A stretch of DNA of 40,743 bases. Source: Fulverythrobacter ferritrahens. Lineage in GTDB: Bacteria; Pseudomonadota; Alphaproteobacteria; Sphingomonadales; Sphingomonadaceae. This document shows, one piece after another, positions 1-8,289 of this stretch (the stretch's first letter is position 1; every line of letters begins with the position of its first letter). The notes beneath the pieces were generated by a model that was given only the letters and a program-made list of their open reading frames with translations, was not told where the DNA came from and did no database searches. The DNA lies in NCBI RefSeq assembly GCF_020539485.1, contig NZ_JACDXU010000006.1:1-40743 (forward strand). Direction: 5' to 3'. Both the position numbers and the translations under genes were made by a program.

Positions 1-199
1 GGGATCGCTGGGCATCCCCTGCTGGATGAAGATGTAGAGGGTTTCACGCGGAGACGCGGAGGCGCGGAGGCGCGGAGAGGGTGCGGCTGGGCCCGTTCCC
101 TCCGCGCCTCCGCGTCTCCGCGTGAGTATTCTGGGTTCGCGCAAAGAGCGCAAAGGCCGCTGAGGGTGTAGCGCCTACCTCTATACCTCGTCATTCCCG
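1..199. repeat. Left copy of window-terminal inverted repeat with long internal hairpin
   Basis: This stretch is the reverse complement of the last 200 bases of the window. Bases 1-127 match without a mismatch that I can see; after a short divergent patch near 128-135 the match continues to 199 with one further change. Inside it, 45-69 and 100-124 are perfect 25-base inverted arms built from CGCGGAG-like units, separated by a 30-base spacer. No open frame, transposase or start signal was seen. It lies just past the 3' end of the minus-strand NodT gene. It could be a dispersed hairpin repeat or an element terminus; its location at the exact window edge cannot distinguish these. Confidence 0.9.
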
Positions 200-225
200 C
201 CCTTCGCGCAACCGATAGCCGCCCG

Positions 226-1641
226 TTACTTCCCCTCACCTTCCCCCTGCCAAGCCCCGCCCAGCGCCTTGTAGAGCGCAATCGCCGCGCCTGCCTTGCC
301 GGCACGGGCCTGGGCCTCTTGCCGTTGGGACTGGGCAAGGCGCAGCCGGGCCTGTTCCAGTTGCAGGCGGTTCGTTTCCCCCTTCCCGAACAGCAGGCGG
401 GCAAGGGTGAAAGCCTGATCTTCCCGCTGGAGAGAGGTGGCGGCATTGCTGCCGGACCGGGCGGAGGCGGCGAAGCGGTTGGCGGCGCCTTCGCTTTCGG
501 CCAGGGCCTTGGCGATGGCCGCCTCATAGGCTGCCGCTGCCCCATCCGCCTTGGCATCCGCCGCGCGGATCTGCGCGCGCACGCGGCCGAAATTGAACAG
601 GGGCCAGCGGAAGAAGCCGCCCGCGAGATAGCGCAGGCTCTCCCCGGTCAGCAGATCGTCGGGCGATTGGGCCTGCAACCCGATGCTGCCCTGCAGGGTG
701 AAACGCGGATAGAGATCGGCCTTGGCCACGCCGATCCCGGCGGTCGCGGCGGCCAGTTCCATTTCGGCGCGGCGAATATCGGGCCGGCGCTCCAACAGGT
801 CGGAACGGATGCCGCTGGCGACAGTATCGGGCGCGGTGGGAACGGGGCCGCTGCTGGCCAGCAGGCCGGGAACGAGCTGTTCGGGCGGCGTGCCCACAAG
901 TGCGGCCAGACGATAGGCCGACGCGGCGACATCGGCTTCCGCCTGTGCCAGCGCCGCCGAGGACACTTCGCGCTGAGCCGTGGCCTGTTCCGCCTCCAGC
1001 CGCGATCCCTCGCCCGCGCGGGCGCGCATATCGGCCAGCTCGGCCAGTTTGGCGGCGGCATCCTGCTCGGTCCGGGCGGCGGCCAGCTGTTCCTGCGCGA
1101 GGCGGAAATCGACATAGGTGCGCGCCACTTCCGCCGTCAGCGAAACCACCGCATCGCGCCGGGCCCATTCGGCGGCCTGTTCCATCGCGCGGGCCCGCTC
1201 CACCTCGCGGCTGGCACGGCCCCATGTATCCATTTCCCAGTTGGCATCGAAGCCGCTGTCGATCAGGGGGAATTCCGGATCGAAACCGGGAATCTGGCTC
1301 GCCGGGAACTGGCCGTTCTCACTGATGCGGTTCAGCGATGTGTCGCGCGTCATCGTCACCAGCGGCATCCGCCCGCCCTGCGCCGCTTCCCTCATGGCGC
1401 GCGCCTCGGCAATGCGGGCCTTGGCCTGGCGGATGTCCGGGCTGGAGGCGAGCGCGCGCTCCACCAGCGCGGTCAGCTGCGCATCGCCGAACTGCCGCCA
1501 CCAATCGGCGCTGACAGGCGCGGTGGAGGCAGGCTCCAGCCAGTCGGCCGCCATCGCGCTTTGCGGCCGCTGATAATCGGGGCCCACTTTGCAGGCCGCC
1601 AGCGCAAGGAGGGGGAGCGGGAGAAGAAGGCGGAAACGCAT
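226..1641 (-). CDS. NodT/TolC-family outer-membrane efflux lipoprotein
   Basis: Outer-membrane channel of a tripartite exporter, expected to be lipidated and to form a periplasm-spanning trimer. The start at 1641 gives a short hydrophobic signal ending in the lipobox LAAC (Cys17), followed by KVGPDYQRP, the usual mature N-terminus of NodT-type efflux lipoproteins. A frame extending 18 codons upstream lacks a signal peptide and overlaps the preceding gene, so it was not used. GGAG lies about 8 bases upstream, within the end of the permease gene, whose stop is only 4 bases away. The 471-residue length and alanine/glutamine-rich paired helical repeats fit the family. It is the last gene of a five-gene ABC exporter operon; substrate unknown. 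Confidence 0.93.
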   Translation of the reverse strand: MRFRLLLPLPLLALAACKVGPDYQRPQSAMAADWLEPASTAPVSADWWRQFGDAQLTALVERALASSPDIRQAKARIAEARAMREAAQGGRMPLVTMTRDTSLNRISENGQFPASQIPGFDPEFPLIDSGFDANWEMDTWGRASREVERARAMEQAAEWARRDAVVSLTAEVARTYVDFRLAQEQLAAARTEQDAAAKLAELADMRARAGEGSRLEAEQATAQREVSSAALAQAEADVAASAYRLAALVGTPPEQLVPGLLASSGPVPTAPDTVASGIRSDLLERRPDIRRAEMELAAATAGIGVAKADLYPRFTLQGSIGLQAQSPDDLLTGESLRYLAGGFFRWPLFNFGRVRAQIRAADAKADGAAAAYEAAIAKALAESEGAANRFAASARSGSNAATSLQREDQAFTLARLLFGKGETNRLQLEQARLRLAQSQRQEAQARAGKAGAAIALYKALGGAWQGEGEGK

Positions 1642-1645
1642 CGGA

Positions 1646-2737
1646 TTACTCCATTCGCGACCGGAACAGCCAGGCGGCGGCCGTGAGAGTGACAAGCGCG
1701 ATGATCATCAGCGGCCAGAGCTGTTGCAGCACGTCGGCAGCGGGCATGCCCTTCAGGAACAGGCCCTGCACGATGATCAGGAAATAGCGCGCGGGATTGA
1801 TGTAGGTAACGGTCTGCAGCCATTCCGGCATATTGGCGATGGGGCTGGCATAGCCGGAAAGCAGCATCAGCGGCGTGGTGGCCACGAAGCTGCCGAGGAA
1901 GCTCTGCTGCTGGGTCATCGCCAGAGAGGAGACGAACAGCCCCACCCCGATCAGCGCCATGAGATAGGTCGCCAGCGAGATGAAGAACAGCAGGTATGAC
2001 CCGGTGAAGGGCACGCCGAACACCAGCTGCGCGACGACGAGGAACAGCGTGCCGTTGCCGAAGCCCACCAGGAAGGGCGGCACCATCTTGCCGATCAGGA
2101 TTTCATGGACGCGTAAGGGGCTGACCAGCAGCTGATCGAATGTGCCCAGTTCCCGTTCCCGCGCCACGGTCTGACTGGTGATGGCCAGGCCGGCAATAGC
2201 CACGATGATCACGATCAGCGCAGGCAGGGTAAACCAGATGAAATCGAGCGAGGGGTTGAACCAGTGGGTCACCTGCGGCCCGCCTTCCATCTGCGGGATC
2301 GCCTCCACATCCATCTGGGCGGTGATGCCCGAGACATAGCCCGCCACGATCTGCGCCGCATTGGAACGGCGGCCATCCAGCACCAGCCCGACCCGGCCCG
2401 GCCTGCCCTTGTCCAGCGCGCGGTCGAAACCCTCCTCGATCACCAGCGCGGCGATCACTTTCTGGTTGTCGATCGCGTGGCGCAGATCCTGCGAGGAGCG
2501 CAGATAGACGATGTTGCGAAAATTGGGGCTGCCCGCGATGCGCTGGACCAGTTCCGCGGCATGGGTGCCGCCCGAACGATCCAGCACCGCGACATCCACA
2601 TTCTTCACATCCAGCGTGGTGGCGAAAGTGAAGATGAACAATTGCAGCAGCGGCGGCACCACCAGCACGATGCGCGCCTTCGGGTCGCGCAGCATCGACC
2701 AGATTTCCTTCACGATGCTGGCCTTGAGGCGTTGCAT
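1646..2737 (-). CDS. ABC-2 type permease (YbhR/YbhS-like), second of pair
   Basis: Inner-membrane subunit of an ABC exporter, 363 residues. It has the ABC-2 permease pattern: one N-terminal membrane segment (about residues 22-42), a periplasmic domain of roughly 140 residues, then about five membrane segments in the C-terminal half. The cytoplasmic stretch containing ARERELGTFDQLLVSPL is the family's coupling motif. The ATG at 2737 shares a base with the TGA of the preceding permease (TGATG), implying translational coupling; the longer upstream frame is a shadow of that gene. Together with its neighbours it matches the E. coli ybhGFSR arrangement, which is linked to drug and cation export. 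The substrate here cannot be told. Confidence 0.92.
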   Translation of the reverse strand: MQRLKASIVKEIWSMLRDPKARIVLVVPPLLQLFIFTFATTLDVKNVDVAVLDRSGGTHAAELVQRIAGSPNFRNIVYLRSSQDLRHAIDNQKVIAALVIEEGFDRALDKGRPGRVGLVLDGRRSNAAQIVAGYVSGITAQMDVEAIPQMEGGPQVTHWFNPSLDFIWFTLPALIVIIVAIAGLAITSQTVARERELGTFDQLLVSPLRVHEILIGKMVPPFLVGFGNGTLFLVVAQLVFGVPFTGSYLLFFISLATYLMALIGVGLFVSSLAMTQQQSFLGSFVATTPLMLLSGYASPIANMPEWLQTVTYINPARYFLIIVQGLFLKGMPAADVLQQLWPLMIIALVTLTAAAWLFRSRME

Positions 2738-3897
2738 CAGTCGAGACTCCTGCGCGTTACCCAGAAGGAGAGGAAGAAGAACAGGAAGCCGAAGCCCAGC
2801 ATGATCGCGATATTGGGCAGGAAATGGCCCCAGATGTCGCCAGTGAGGAACAGCGTCTGCAACGAGGGGATCAGATAGCGCGCGGGCACGGCATAGGTGA
2901 TCGCCTGAATCCACACCGGCATGGAGGAAATCTCGTAAACGAAGCCGGAGAGCAGGAAGGTGGGCAGGAAGGACGAAAGCAGCGCCATCTGGCTGGCGAC
3001 GAACTGGTTCTTCGTGGCCGAGGAAATGAACAGCCCCAGCCCCAGTGCGGGCATCAGGAAGGCCGAGGCGATCACGTAAAGCGCCAGCAGCGATCCACGG
3101 AAAGGCAGGCCGAAAATCGCGACGCCGATCACCGTGCACAAGCTCATCGAGGCGAGCGCGAGAAGATAATAGGGCAGGATCTTGCTGGCGACGAATTCGG
3201 CCATGCTCAGCGGCGTGGCCAGCAGCGCCTCCATCGTGCCGCGTTCCCATTCGCGCGCCACCACCAGCGCGGTCAGCAGCGTGCCGATCATGGTCATCAC
3301 CACCGCGATCGATCCCGGCACCAGGAAATTGCGGCTCTTGAGCGCGGGGTTGTACCAGAAGCGGGGAGACAGTTCGATCTGCGGCGCCTTGTCCAGCATG
3401 CCGGGCATGCCTTCATTCGCGGCCCAGGATTGAAACACGCCTTGCGCATGGCTGGCCACGAAAGTGGCGGTGTTGGGCTGCGATCCGTCGGTCACGATCT
3501 GGATTTCGGGTAGGCGGCCGTCATGCAGATCCTTGCCGAAATCCTGCGGGATCACGATGATTGCGCTGATCTGGCTGCTGACCATGAGATGCCGCGCCTC
3601 CGCCCGGTTACGCATGGGCAAGGTGTGGAAATAGGGCGAGGCGGCATAGGCGCCGGAAAGGGCGAGCGCGGGCGCGCTGGAATCCTCCACCACCACCGCC
3701 ACTCTCGTGCCCTGCGTGTCGAGCGACACCGCATAGCCGAACAGGAACAGCAGCAGCAGCGGCATGGCCAGCGCGATGAGGAAAGTGGACGGATCGCGCA
3801 CGATCTGGGCGAATTCCTTGGCCATCATCGCCCGCAACCGGCGGGAGCTGAAGCGGATCGGGCCGGAGGCGGGGGGAGGTTCAGGGGCTTCGTTCAT
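2737..3897 (-). CDS. ABC-2 type permease (YbhS/YbhR-like), first of pair
   Basis: A 386-residue inner-membrane permease subunit, paralogous to the next gene downstream. After a proline-rich cytoplasmic N-terminus come RAMMAKEFAQIVRDPSTF, typical of ABC-2 permeases, a membrane segment, a large periplasmic loop, the coupling stretch REWERGTMEALLATPL and five further hydrophobic segments. Its ATG overlaps the stop of the ATPase gene by four bases (ATGA at 3894-3897), and its own stop overlaps the next start. The two permeases probably form a heterodimer over the single double-ATPase polypeptide. Confidence 0.92.
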   Translation of the reverse strand: MNEAPEPPPASGPIRFSSRRLRAMMAKEFAQIVRDPSTFLIALAMPLLLLFLFGYAVSLDTQGTRVAVVVEDSSAPALALSGAYAASPYFHTLPMRNRAEARHLMVSSQISAIIVIPQDFGKDLHDGRLPEIQIVTDGSQPNTATFVASHAQGVFQSWAANEGMPGMLDKAPQIELSPRFWYNPALKSRNFLVPGSIAVVMTMIGTLLTALVVAREWERGTMEALLATPLSMAEFVASKILPYYLLALASMSLCTVIGVAIFGLPFRGSLLALYVIASAFLMPALGLGLFISSATKNQFVASQMALLSSFLPTFLLSGFVYEISSMPVWIQAITYAVPARYLIPSLQTLFLTGDIWGHFLPNIAIMLGFGFLFFFLSFWVTRRSLD

Positions 3898-5678
3898 GCC
3901 GCAAGGTTCCCGTTCGTTTCGCGGTCAAGATCGCTGGCCTCGATCAGGGCGATGAAGGCATCCTCCATCGTCGGGTCCGCCGCACCTGTTATCGCGCCGG
4001 CCTGCGCCTTCAGCGCATCGGGCGTGCCGGTGGCGATCTGTTCGCCGCGATAGATCAGCGAAACGTCATCGCAATATTCGGCCTCATCCATGAAATGGGT
4101 AGTGACCAGCACGGTCACGCCCTTTTCCACCAGCCCGTTGATATGCGTCCAGAACATGCGCCTTGTGACGGGATCGACGCCCGAAGTCGGCTCGTCGAGG
4201 AACAGCACCGGCGGCTGGTGCATCACCGCGCAGGCCAGCGCGAGGCGCTGCTTGAAGCCCAGCGGCAGGGCGCCGGAATTCATGTCGAGCTTGTCGCCAA
4301 GGTCGAAAATCTCGATCATCGCCTCCTTGGCCCGGCGGGCATCGGCCCGGCCGAGATTATAGGCCCCGGCAAAGAAATCGAGATTCTGCGCCACGCTCAG
4401 CTCGCCATAGAGCGAGAATTTCTGCGCCATATAGCCCAGCGATGCGCGCGCTTCCGCCGCCGAACGGCGCAGATCGTTTCCGGCCACCGCGCCATAACCT
4501 TCGCTGGGTGTCAGCAAGCCGCACAGCATCTTGAAAGTGGTGGACTTGCCCGCGCCATTGGGGCCCAGCAGCCCGTAGATCTGCCCCTGCGGAATGGCGA
4601 AATCCATGTCGCGCGCGGCAGTGAAGGCGCCGAAATTCCTGGTCAGGCCCTTGGCTTCGATCGCGGGGCGTTCATCGCGCGGGATGGTGCGGTAATTCTC
4701 CGCAAGGGCGCTGGTGCCCCGCGGGCCGCCGCCGAGAATCTCGATGAAGCCATCCTCGAAACGCGGCACGCCGGGGGCAACCTGTGTGCCATCCCCTGCG
4801 GCGAAGGATTCGGCCGTGGGCACATCGCAACCATCGCGCAGCAGCAGGCGGACCGAGCGGCCCTGGATCGTACCGTCCATGATGTCCGGCCGGTCGAGCG
4901 TCCGGGTCAGGAAGCGGCGACGGCGCGGCTCGAAACCGCTCACCTGGATGACGCGCTCTTCCGCCCGCCCGGTCAGGTCTCCCGGCGGGCCTTCGAACAG
5001 CAGGCTGCCTTCATTGAGCAGATAGACCCGGTCGCATTTCTCCGCCTCGTCGAGATAGGCGGTGGACCATAAAATGCCGATGCCCTGCGCGGTGAGGTGC
5101 TGGACCATGGCCCATAATTCGCGGCGCGAAATGGGATCGACGCCCACGCCCGGCTCGTCGAGCAGCATCAGGCGCGGGGTGCGCACCAATGTGCAGGCAA
5201 GGCCCAGCTTCTGCTTCATGCCCCCGGAAAGATTGCCCGCCAGCCGGTCCTGAAAACGGGCAAGGTCGGTAAACTCCAGCAGCCGCGCGAAGGTTTCCTC
5301 ATGCTCTTCCCTAGGCAGGGCGCGCAGCTCTGCATAGAGGTCGAGATTTTCGCGGACCGTCAGATCTTCATAAAGGCCGAAGCGCTGGGGCATGTAGCCC
5401 AGCTGGTCGAGCATCATTGCAGGCCGCTGGCCCAGAATGGCGACTTCCCCCTGATCGGGGCGGAGCAGCCCGGCCAGCAGGCGGATCAGCGTGGTCTTGC
5501 CTGCCCCGTCCGGCCCGACAAGGCCGGTGATGGTGCCTGCCTCCACCGTCATGGAAACGCCCGCCAGCGCAGGCGCGGCGGCACCCTTGAAGCTTTTGAC
5601 AAGGCCGGTGGCGCGGGCAATCACCTCGCGCGGCTGGCCAGTATCGGGGCCAGTATCGGGGGGCGCGGCTTGCGGCAT
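3894..5678 (-). CDS. YbhF-type ABC exporter ATPase with two nucleotide-binding domains
   Basis: Cytoplasmic motor of the exporter, 594 residues with two fused ATP-binding domains. Domain 1 has Walker A GPDGAGKT (residues 55-62), signature LSGGMKQKLGLA and Walker B LMLLDEPGVGVDP. Domain 2 (from about residue 340) has GPNGAGKST, LFLDEPTSGVDP and a switch histidine in TTHFMDEAE. Its signature is the degenerate LPLGFKQRLALA, which I believe is usual in the YbhF family rather than damage. The fused layout distinguishes it from ordinary CcmA-like half-ATPases. It sits between the HlyD adaptor (23 bases upstream) and the two permeases (ATGA overlap). Confidence 0.93.
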   Translation of the reverse strand: MPQAAPPDTGPDTGQPREVIARATGLVKSFKGAAAPALAGVSMTVEAGTITGLVGPDGAGKTTLIRLLAGLLRPDQGEVAILGQRPAMMLDQLGYMPQRFGLYEDLTVRENLDLYAELRALPREEHEETFARLLEFTDLARFQDRLAGNLSGGMKQKLGLACTLVRTPRLMLLDEPGVGVDPISRRELWAMVQHLTAQGIGILWSTAYLDEAEKCDRVYLLNEGSLLFEGPPGDLTGRAEERVIQVSGFEPRRRRFLTRTLDRPDIMDGTIQGRSVRLLLRDGCDVPTAESFAAGDGTQVAPGVPRFEDGFIEILGGGPRGTSALAENYRTIPRDERPAIEAKGLTRNFGAFTAARDMDFAIPQGQIYGLLGPNGAGKSTTFKMLCGLLTPSEGYGAVAGNDLRRSAAEARASLGYMAQKFSLYGELSVAQNLDFFAGAYNLGRADARRAKEAMIEIFDLGDKLDMNSGALPLGFKQRLALACAVMHQPPVLFLDEPTSGVDPVTRRMFWTHINGLVEKGVTVLVTTHFMDEAEYCDDVSLIYRGEQIATGTPDALKAQAGAITGAADPTMEDAFIALIEASDLDRETNGNLAA

Positions 5679-5701
5679 GGCGGGGCCCTTTCTGCGGCCG
5701 C

Positions 5702-6691
5702 CTACTTGCCCGGAACCACTATCGTTACCGGCTGGCCCTGCCGCAGCCTGTCATCCGGGTCCGAAACCGTGATGCGCATGCGATAGACAAGATCGGTGCG
5801 CAGATCCTCTGTCTGCACGGTCTTGGGCGTGAATTCGGCGCGCGGAGAAATGAAGCCGATCGTGCCGTGATAGGTCTTGTCGTTCCCGTCCGCCTTCACC
5901 TGCACCTTCATGCCGGGCGCCACGCGCGACAGATCGGTTTCCGCCACATAGGCACGCACGCGCAGGGGCCGGTCGATCGAAAGGGTCAGCACGGTCTGCC
6001 CCGGCTGGACGATGGCACCGGGTTCCTGCGCGCGGGTGACGACAGTGGCGGCAGTGGCGGCGCGCAGGGCCGTGTCGCCCCGGTCCACCATCAGGCTGCC
6101 GCGCGCGGCCATCGCGCTCTTGAGCTGGGCCCTGGCCGCGTCGATCTGTTCGCTGCGCGCGCCCTGATCCAGTTTGGAAAGCATCTGCTGGGCTTCGGTG
6201 AGCTGGGCCTGCGCCTGATCGCGCTGGGCCACGGTGGCCTGCCACACGTCGCGGCTGATCGCGCCGGGTTCCACCAGCCCCTGGCGCCGGTCCACATCCT
6301 GCTGGGCCTTGCGCAGGGCCACCCGCGCGGCTTCCACCCGGGCGCGGGCCTGCCCCACATCCTGCGAGCGGCTTCCGTTCATCAGCTCGGCCAGCTGGGC
6401 GCGGGCCTGCGCGATCATCGCATCCGATTCCGCGATGCGGCTGTCGAGCGGGGCGGGATCGATCAGGGCGAGAAGCTGGCCCGGCTCGACCTTGTCCCCT
6501 TCATCCACATCCACTGCCGCGATTCGCCCGCCCACGCGGAAGGCCATGTCCACTTCGCGAATATCGACATTGCCGTAGAGCGTCAGCTCTCCGTCATTGC
6601 CCCGGCCGATCAGCCCGAAGCCATTGGTGGCAACAGCAGCGATCAGCACGATGGCAGCGCCGGCAAGTGCGAGGATACGCTTCCCGTTCAT
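5702..6691 (-). CDS. HlyD-family periplasmic adaptor subunit of ABC exporter
   Basis: A 329-residue membrane-fusion protein bridging the inner-membrane ABC pump and the outer-membrane channel. It has one N-terminal anchor (about residues 5-25), a split biotinyl-lipoyl domain (FRVGGRIAAVDVDEGDKV near residue 50 and GAIVQPGQTVLTL near 225), and a long alanine/glutamine-rich coiled coil between the halves. A beta-barrel domain with ISPRAEFTPKTVQTEDLR follows; that last motif is typical of YbhG/YhiI-like adaptors. It is the first gene of the exporter operon and has a G-rich ribosome-binding site just upstream. No regulator gene is adjacent, and the 218-base gap to tRNA-Leu should hold the promoter. 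Confidence 0.92.
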   Translation of the reverse strand: MNGKRILALAGAAIVLIAAVATNGFGLIGRGNDGELTLYGNVDIREVDMAFRVGGRIAAVDVDEGDKVEPGQLLALIDPAPLDSRIAESDAMIAQARAQLAELMNGSRSQDVGQARARVEAARVALRKAQQDVDRRQGLVEPGAISRDVWQATVAQRDQAQAQLTEAQQMLSKLDQGARSEQIDAARAQLKSAMAARGSLMVDRGDTALRAATAATVVTRAQEPGAIVQPGQTVLTLSIDRPLRVRAYVAETDLSRVAPGMKVQVKADGNDKTYHGTIGFISPRAEFTPKTVQTEDLRTDLVYRMRITVSDPDDRLRQGQPVTIVVPGK

Positions 6692-6909
6692 TCTGTCCCC
6701 CCAGTGAGGATGGCGTTTATCGAATTGCGAATCTGGCTATGCAGCAGCGCAAAACCTTCAGGCGCTGCCTGCATTTTCTAATCCCTTCGCAACAACAACT
6801 CAATCAGATGCCCCAGCAGATGCCCTGATGGCCACATGCGGAAACCGGGCATGACTCTAACCCCGTCGGCATGATGCCGGGGGCTGGAGCCATCTGATCT
6901 CTAGGGAGA
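6692..6909. other. Intergenic region with candidate tRNA terminator hairpin
   Basis: No gene is seen here. The segment holds the presumed promoter of the exporter operon (minus strand) and, at 6861-6883, an imperfect hairpin (CCCCG-T-CGGCAT facing ATGCCGGGGG) about 30 bases past the 3' end of tRNA-Leu. On the minus strand this may stop transcription of the tRNA. There is only a short, weak T tract, so the terminator reading is tentative. Confidence 0.4.
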
Positions 6910-6996
6910 TGGTGCGGTCGAGAAGACTCGAACTTCCACGGGCTTTCGCCCACAACGACCTCAACGTTGCGCGTCTACCAGTTCCGCCACGACCGC
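6910..6996 (-). tRNA. tRNA-Leu (anticodon GAG)
   Basis: The minus strand folds as a class II tRNA of 87 bases. The acceptor stem GCGGTCG (6996-6990) pairs with CGACCGC (6920-6914), followed by the discriminator A and an encoded CCA (6912-6910). The D-arm contains AACTGGTAGAC. The anticodon stem CAACG/CGTTG encloses the loop TTGAGGT, giving anticodon GAG (reads CUC/CUU). The long variable arm is TGGGCGAAAGCCCG, and the T-arm carries TTCGAGT. The long variable arm with a GAG anticodon identifies leucine. Confidence 0.97.
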
Positions 6997-7105
6997 AAAA
7001 TCGACAAGAGCCGGAAGGGCCCTCGCGGGGTAGGAGCGGGCCCTTAGCAAAGCAGTTTCACCCCTGCAAGCGCGCTGGCGACCTATTTTTCGCGCGGAGC
7101 GTAAC

Positions 7106-8125
7106 TTAGCTGGGCTTCCAGCCGATTTCCGCGAATTTGGCGGCCTTGGGCACATCCGTCACCGCTTCATTGATCGTCACGCTCTCCCCCGGGGCCAGCG
7201 TGCGCTGGGGCGGTGCGATTTCCCAGCTATAGACGATGCGTTCCCGCCCGTCGCGCAGCACGATCAGAATCGGCGGCAGGTTACGCGTGACCTTGCCGAC
7301 ATTGGTGACCGTGCCGCTGGCGCCGAAATATTCGATGCCATTGGGCAACTGGCGCCGGTCCTGCTTGCTGGCGGGGAAATCCAGCACCAGGTCGCTCTGC
7401 CCCACGCCGAAGGTCGGGCGGCTGACCGGAACCCAATCCGGCAGGCCCCAATAGCTGACCGCAAATACCGAACCGAGCGCGAACACTGCGAAAATGGCCG
7501 CCGCATAGGTCCACAGCCGCAAGGTGTTGCGGCGGCGGCGGAAGGGCGGCTCGGGATCGAAGCGCGAATAGCGATCCTCGCCATAGACATCCGCCTCGCT
7601 GAAGGGCGGCGGGGGGGGCATATGATCGCCCATGATCGCCTGCGGCGGCTCGGGAGCCTCGACCGGAGCGGGAGAGGACGAGGGAGAAGGAGATGGCCGC
7701 GGGGATGGCTCGGCCGGGAAAGGGACGCCCAGCCCGACGAAGCCGGGCCGCGCATCGGGTTCCGGCTCATGTTCCGGCGCGGGAGGTGGTGGAGGTGGTG
7801 GAGGTGCGGCGCGCGGTGAAGGCGCCGGGCGCGCCGGCTGCTGCGGGGCAGCTTGCCGGAAGGGCGCAGCTTGTCGCAGCGGGGCGGCTTGCCGAAGCGG
7901 GGCTTGGGGTTCCACCGAAGGTTCCGCCCGTGTCGCAACCGGTTCCGGGGCGACGGGAGGCGGCGCTGCCTGCACGCGGGAATCTGCCTCAGGCGCTTGC
8001 GGCGCAGGAGGATCCTGGAACCAGCTATGGCGACATTTGGCGCACCGCACGGTACGGCCTTCAATGCCGATCGCGCTATCGGGAACCACGTAACGCGTCG
8101 CACATGCAGGGCAGGCGATGATCAT
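7106..8125 (-). CDS. MJ0042-type zinc-ribbon membrane protein with proline-rich linker
   Basis: A 339-residue protein. The N-terminal zinc ribbon has CxxC pairs at Cys5/Cys8 and Cys28/Cys31 (MIIACPAC, RCAKC), the MJ0042 finger-like domain. A long low-complexity linker follows, rich in Pro/Ala with three copies of a PLRQAA-like unit (residues 76-93) and a poly-Pro tract near 108. Then come one membrane segment (about 215-240) and a C-terminal domain resembling DUF3426. The start at 8125 puts the zinc ribbon at the very N-terminus; the longer frame adds 35 unrelated residues. It is divergent from ftsE, an arrangement I recall as common in sphingomonads. Function unknown; a cytoplasmic zinc-ribbon sensor tied to the envelope is only a guess. 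Confidence 0.88.
   Translation of the reverse strand: MIIACPACATRYVVPDSAIGIEGRTVRCAKCRHSWFQDPPAPQAPEADSRVQAAPPPVAPEPVATRAEPSVEPQAPLRQAAPLRQAAPFRQAAPQQPARPAPSPRAAPPPPPPPPAPEHEPEPDARPGFVGLGVPFPAEPSPRPSPSPSSSPAPVEAPEPPQAIMGDHMPPPPPFSEADVYGEDRYSRFDPEPPFRRRRNTLRLWTYAAAIFAVFALGSVFAVSYWGLPDWVPVSRPTFGVGQSDLVLDFPASKQDRRQLPNGIEYFGASGTVTNVGKVTRNLPPILIVLRDGRERIVYSWEIAPPQRTLAPGESVTINEAVTDVPKAAKFAEIGWKPS
7847..7900 (-). repeat. Three tandem 18-base units in the zinc-ribbon protein linker
   Basis: Three in-frame units encode PLRQAA, PLRQAA and PFRQAA in the Pro/Ala linker between the zinc ribbon and the membrane segment. Unit number may vary between strains by slippage. Confidence 0.85.
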
Positions 8126-8235
8126 TGTGGCACCAGCATTAGGCACATGCGCGAATCGCCACAAGAGTCGCTGTTTGTGCATCAAGGCCGCGTGTGCCTT
8201 TTTTCCACATCGATCACCGGCTATAGCCACCCCAC

Positions 8236-8289
8236 ATGGACGAAATTAACCCTGCCACGCCTTTGGATGCGGATTTGCCCGGGGCATGA
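8236..8289 (+). CDS. Possible 17-codon leader ORF overlapping the ftsE start
   Basis: An ATG at 8236 opens a 17-residue frame ([17 protein letters not shown]) whose TGA overlaps the ftsE ATG as ATGA (8286-8289). It lacks a Shine-Dalgarno sequence. CTATAG at 8221-8226 could be a -10 box, which would start the mRNA within a few bases of this ATG, i.e. a leaderless leader peptide. It could also be chance, since short frames are common. Not recognised from any family. Confidence 0.25.
   Translation: MDEINPATPLDADLPGA

Noticed and set aside
45-124. CRISPR-like short repeats
   Set aside because: The GC-rich heptamer units have no regular spacers and form one hairpin; no cas gene is present.
1646-3250. 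534-codon frame suggesting an N-terminally extended permease
   Set aside because: The first 171 codons lie in another frame of the upstream permease gene; the true start at 2737 is coupled to that gene's stop.
4380-4440. Damaged second ATP-binding domain because LSGG is replaced by LPLGF
   Set aside because: Walker A, Walker B and switch His are intact, and I believe this signature variant is normal for YbhF-type double ATPases.
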